Shown in pieces: positions 63,337 through 64,000 of a stretch of 64,000 nucleotides of DNA (its first letter is position 1; the number at the start of each line of letters is the position of its first letter). Below the pieces are notes generated by a model that was not told where the DNA came from, did not search any database, and saw nothing but the letters and a program-made list of their open reading frames with translations. Source of the stretch: Ferrovibrio sp965278975 (lineage in GTDB: Bacteria; Pseudomonadota; Alphaproteobacteria; Ferrovibrionales; Ferrovibrionaceae). The stretch covers positions 620,001 through 684,000 of the forward strand of contig NZ_OZ257126.1 in assembly GCF_965278975.1 (NCBI RefSeq), written 5' to 3'. The translations under genes and the position numbers were made by a program.

Positions 63337-63403
63337 ATGCCCGCACAGGCGGGCATCCCATTTACTTCCCGGCAAAATGGGGCCCTCGCGTCAAGCGCGA
63401 GGG
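63337..63403. repeat. REP-like pair of palindromes
   Basis: Two adjacent hairpins: ATGCCCGC-ACAG-GCGGGCAT (63337-63356) and CCCTCGCG-TCAAG-CGCGAGGG (63383-63403). The unit GTCATGCCCGC...GCGGGCATCC and the following GTGACG are typical of dispersed extragenic palindromes in alphaproteobacteria. It may also stabilise or end the aminotransferase transcript. Confidence 0.75.
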
Positions 63404-63419
63404 TGACGATGCGGTTTTA

Positions 63420-64000
63420 TTACCTCAACTGCGGCTCCAGCCGGTCCAGCGCTTCGGACAGCTTCGGCAGCGAGGCGGCGAAGCAGAGCCGGATGCGGCC
63501 TTCGCCGGTATCGCCAAAGGCAATGCCCGGCGCCAGACCCACCTTGGCGGTTTCCAGCAGCTTGAGGCAGAAGGCCAGGCTGTCGCTCATGCCATCCAGC
63601 GCAAAGAAGGCATAGAAAGCACCTTCCGGGCGGGCCAGGCGCACGCGCGGCAGGGCCGCCAGGCGCTGGAACACCATGTCGCGGGCCTGACCATACCGCT
63701 GCACCAGGCCGTTGGTGTAGTCGTCGCCATGATCCATCGCCGCCACGCCGCCATGCTGCACAAATGTCGTGGCATGCGAGATGTTGAACTCGGTCATCTT
63801 TTCGATTTCGTTCTGCAACCGCGGCGGCGCCACGATCCAGCCGAGCCGCCAGCCGGTCATCGACCAGCTCTTGGAGAAGGAATTCACGATGATCACCGGA
63901 TCATCCGGCTCGGCGATGGTGAGGAAGCTCGGCGCATAGGGGCGGTCGTAGACGATGCGCGAATAGACTTCATCCGACAGCACCCAGATGCCGCGCGCGC
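63420..64000 (-). CDS. Class I/II aminotransferase, C-terminal part (5' end outside window)
   Basis: About 193 residues of a PLP-dependent aminotransferase run off the right edge. The PLP lysine is in NSFSKSWSMTGWRLGW, and the late arginine that binds the substrate carboxylate is in EGRIRLCFAAS. Resembles aspartate aminotransferase family enzymes. The N-terminal half is not visible, so the amino-acid preference is open. Confidence 0.9.
   Translation of the reverse strand, partial: ARGIWVLSDEVYSRIVYDRPYAPSFLTIAEPDDPVIIVNSFSKSWSMTGWRLGWIVAPPRLQNEIEKMTEFNISHATTFVQHGGVAAMDHGDDYTNGLVQRYGQARDMVFQRLAALPRVRLARPEGAFYAFFALDGMSDSLAFCLKLLETAKVGLAPGIAFGDTGEGRIRLCFAASLPKLSEALDRLEPQLR

Overview
The window reads as chromosomal DNA of an alphaproteobacterium, probably a Rhodospirillales-like soil or water heterotroph. 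The grounds are the high-GC coding style, the order xseB-ispA-dxs-tlyA, the many CoA-linked catabolic genes and the cysteine-free serine recombinase paired with DUF2924. No rRNA or species marker is present, so the genus is left open.

Region 1 (1-10.5 kb): after the tail of a LysR regulator come two divergent operons for import and oxidation of a sugar or sugar acid. The left operon (7888 down to 682) encodes an enolase-superfamily dehydratase, a complete CUT1 ABC importer (binding protein, two permeases, ATPase), an SMP-30-type lactonase and a sugar dehydrogenase (SDR). The right operon (8016-10495) encodes a second SDR, a DUF4432 mutarotase-like protein and a GntR/FCD repressor. Palindromes with the core CTGTCGACAG lie in the divergent promoter region and before the binding-protein gene and are the likely GntR operators. 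The genes fit an oxidative aldose, lactone, acid, 2-keto-3-deoxy-acid route.

Region 2 (10.8-34.6 kb): several catabolic clusters act on acyl-CoA substrates. They are: a TPP enzyme, SDR, class III CoA transferase and quinone reductase; an alpha/beta hydrolase and an APH-like kinase; an SDR and crotonase; a complete Liv-type ABC importer with a nitroreductase inside its operon; and an acyl-CoA synthetase, nitronate monooxygenase, DUF35 and thiolase-like set beside a TetR regulator. The thiolase-like protein has serine where the nucleophilic cysteine should be. The substrate is not visible from sequence.

Region 3 (35.0-52.3 kb): an accessory island ending at a tRNA-Gln gene. It begins with a decayed IS3-family element, then DUF805, an XRE regulator, an unknown gene, and a phage-like block (ParB-methyltransferase fusion, DUF5681, terminase-like ATPase). 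Two tightly coupled operons that look like anti-phage or genome-conflict modules follow: (A) metallophosphoesterase, P-loop ATPase and a two-half Rossmann-like protein, possibly with a membrane-anchored beta-rich protein; (B) D12 adenine methylase, ParB-like protein and phosphoribosyltransferase-like protein. DUF2924 and a large serine recombinase close the island. Modules A and B are the best candidates for an undescribed system.

Region 4 (52.3-64 kb): core genome. tRNA-Gln, then a minus-strand operon xseB-ispA-dxs-MATE-tlyA-RNA m5U methyltransferase (isoprenoid precursors and RNA modification), a SYLF lipid-binding protein, DUF3293, a small HTH protein, a thiolase, an acyl-CoA dehydrogenase, REP-like hairpins and the C-terminal half of an aminotransferase running off the window.
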